DNA of 64,000 nucleotides, taken from the NCBI GenBank assembly GCA_900110015.1, contig FOCD01000001.1:1-64000 (forward strand), read 5' to 3'. Position 1 is the stretch's first letter; each line of letters opens with the position of its first letter. A program made the position numbers and the translations under genes. Of the stretch, positions 63,318 through 64,000 are shown in pieces. The DNA is from Terribacillus saccharophilus. Its GTDB lineage: Bacteria > Bacillota > Bacilli > Bacillales > Amphibacillaceae. Below the pieces are notes generated by a model that did no database searches, was not told where the DNA came from, and was given only the letters and a program-made list of their open reading frames with translations.

Positions 63318-64000
63318 TTAATTTTGAATAGTGATGATGACCTTGCCGTAGGCGTGGTGCTGATCGAGATAGGTGAATGCCTCTTTAAACTCTTGGAATG
63401 GATATACTTTATCTACTAGAGGGCGAATTTTATCTGCTTCTATTAAATTTTTCAGCTCTACCAAGTCATCGGTATTATGTTTTTTTAAAATGTTGCCTAA
63501 TCTTTTACCGCTTCCCAACGTGAAGATAGGACCAAGCAGCATCGCCTCGAACATTTGGGATACAGATCCGCCGACCATCACATAAACACCGTTCTTGGCC
63601 AGCAATTTCTTGTAAGTAGCAAGATGCTGATAGCCGTTAATGGCCAAAATTGCATCGAAGGAGCCGTAATACTCGGTTAAATTGGTTTTTTCATAATCTA
63701 ATACATAATCAGCACCTAATAACTTCATATTTTCCCTGTGCTTGTTACTGCAAACAGCAGTGACAGTCGCTCCGAAAGCTTTGGCAATTTGGACAGCAAA
63801 AGTTCCGACACCGCCTGATGAACCATAAATCATTATATTGTGTCCCGGCTGTAAATGAACTGTGTCCCGCAATGCTTGTAATGCAGTCAATGAAGCTAGA
63901 GGAACGGCCGCGGCTTGAATATGAGAAAGGTTGACCGGTTTCAAAGCAAGTGCCTTTTCTGGAACAGCAACATATTCAGCCAAGGACCCGAATCCATAAT
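63318..64000 (-). CDS. zinc-type alcohol dehydrogenase / quinone oxidoreductase-like protein, 5' end outside window
   Basis: A C-terminal fragment of at least 227 residues of a medium-chain dehydrogenase. The frame continues past the window edge (YGFGSLAEYVAVPEKAL), so the N-terminal domain is missing only because of the cut. The NADP-binding motif is YGSSGGVGTFAVQIAKAFGA, typical of quinone oxidoreductase-like members without structural zinc (NAD(P)-dependent alcohol dehydrogenase family). The C-terminus is PFQEFKEAFTYLDQHHAYGKVIITI. Substrate unknown. Confidence 0.85.
   Translation of the reverse strand, partial: YGFGSLAEYVAVPEKALALKPVNLSHIQAAAVPLASLTALQALRDTVHLQPGHNIMIYGSSGGVGTFAVQIAKAFGATVTAVCSNKHRENMKLLGADYVLDYEKTNLTEYYGSFDAILAINGYQHLATYKKLLAKNGVYVMVGGSVSQMFEAMLLGPIFTLGSGKRLGNILKKHNTDDLVELKNLIEADKIRPLVDKVYPFQEFKEAFTYLDQHHAYGKVIITIQN

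Overview
The window is a chromosomal segment of a low-GC, endospore-forming Firmicute of the family Bacillaceae. This is supported by an alpha/beta-type small acid-soluble spore protein gene with a sigma-G-type promoter, a GerW-type spore protein, CcpA, a tyrosyl T-box leader, bacillithiol-linked YtxJ, and sigma-B-type promoters. Gene order follows the ytgP-ytoP-murC-ccpA-tyrS-rpsD-ezrA-thiI-sspA region of Bacillus subtilis. Genus is not certain; a moderately halotolerant or soil genus related to Terribacillus, Virgibacillus or Halobacillus is a guess.

Layout. 1-0.72 kb: 3' end of a 23S rRNA gene, a spacer without tRNA, and a 5S rRNA gene with terminator. 0.7-11.5 kb: conserved housekeeping genes (GNAT acetyltransferase, YtfP flavoprotein, MurJ, a pseudouridine synthase, YtzE, PepV, an MFS transporter, ThpR, a NERD-like protein, YtmP, YtzH, TrmB). 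11.6-17.6 kb: an accessory sugar module (binding lipoprotein, two permeases, AraC regulator, family 4 alpha-galactosidase) bracketed by two very similar hairpins. 17.6-34.8 kb: conserved backbone again (PepSY protein, YtoP, DUF84 NTPase, chemoreceptor, YtpP/YtpQ/YtpR, SftA, MurC, the sigma-B ytxG-ytxH-ytxJ group, a long FtsA-like ATPase, AroA, CcpA). 34.8-39.2 kb: a class A penicillin-binding protein and T-box-controlled tyrS. 39.2-50.9 kb: a second accessory region between tyrS and rpsD, holding two paralogous general-stress genes that bracket a galactitol-type PTS polyol operon, then a manganese catalase, an RsbR-type stressosome protein and a short-chain dehydrogenase. 51-60.7 kb: backbone (rpsD, DgcP, fRMsr, RefZ, EzrA, cysteine desulfurase plus ThiI, SspA, YtfI, GerW). 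60.8-64 kb: a DcuS/CitA-type two-component system and the cut-off end of a zinc-type alcohol dehydrogenase.

How it works together. Two carbohydrate modules have been added to a conserved chromosome arm that itself encodes CcpA. The PTS operon carries a full match to the cre consensus at its head. The sugar ABC importer has no ATPase gene and must borrow one. Sigma-B-type promoters of identical 13-base spacing precede ytxG and both general-stress genes, so stress response is a second theme. The features most worth a second look are the polyol PTS operon with its divergent DeoC-type aldolase, two dehydrogenases and an unlisted 48-residue membrane peptide; the sigma-B/stress-gene repeats around it; a 16-codon upstream ORF ahead of ytxG; the FtsA-like protein with a repeated C-terminal module; and the hairpin pair flanking the ABC/GH4 island. 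All identifications are from reading sequence and motifs; no database search was run.
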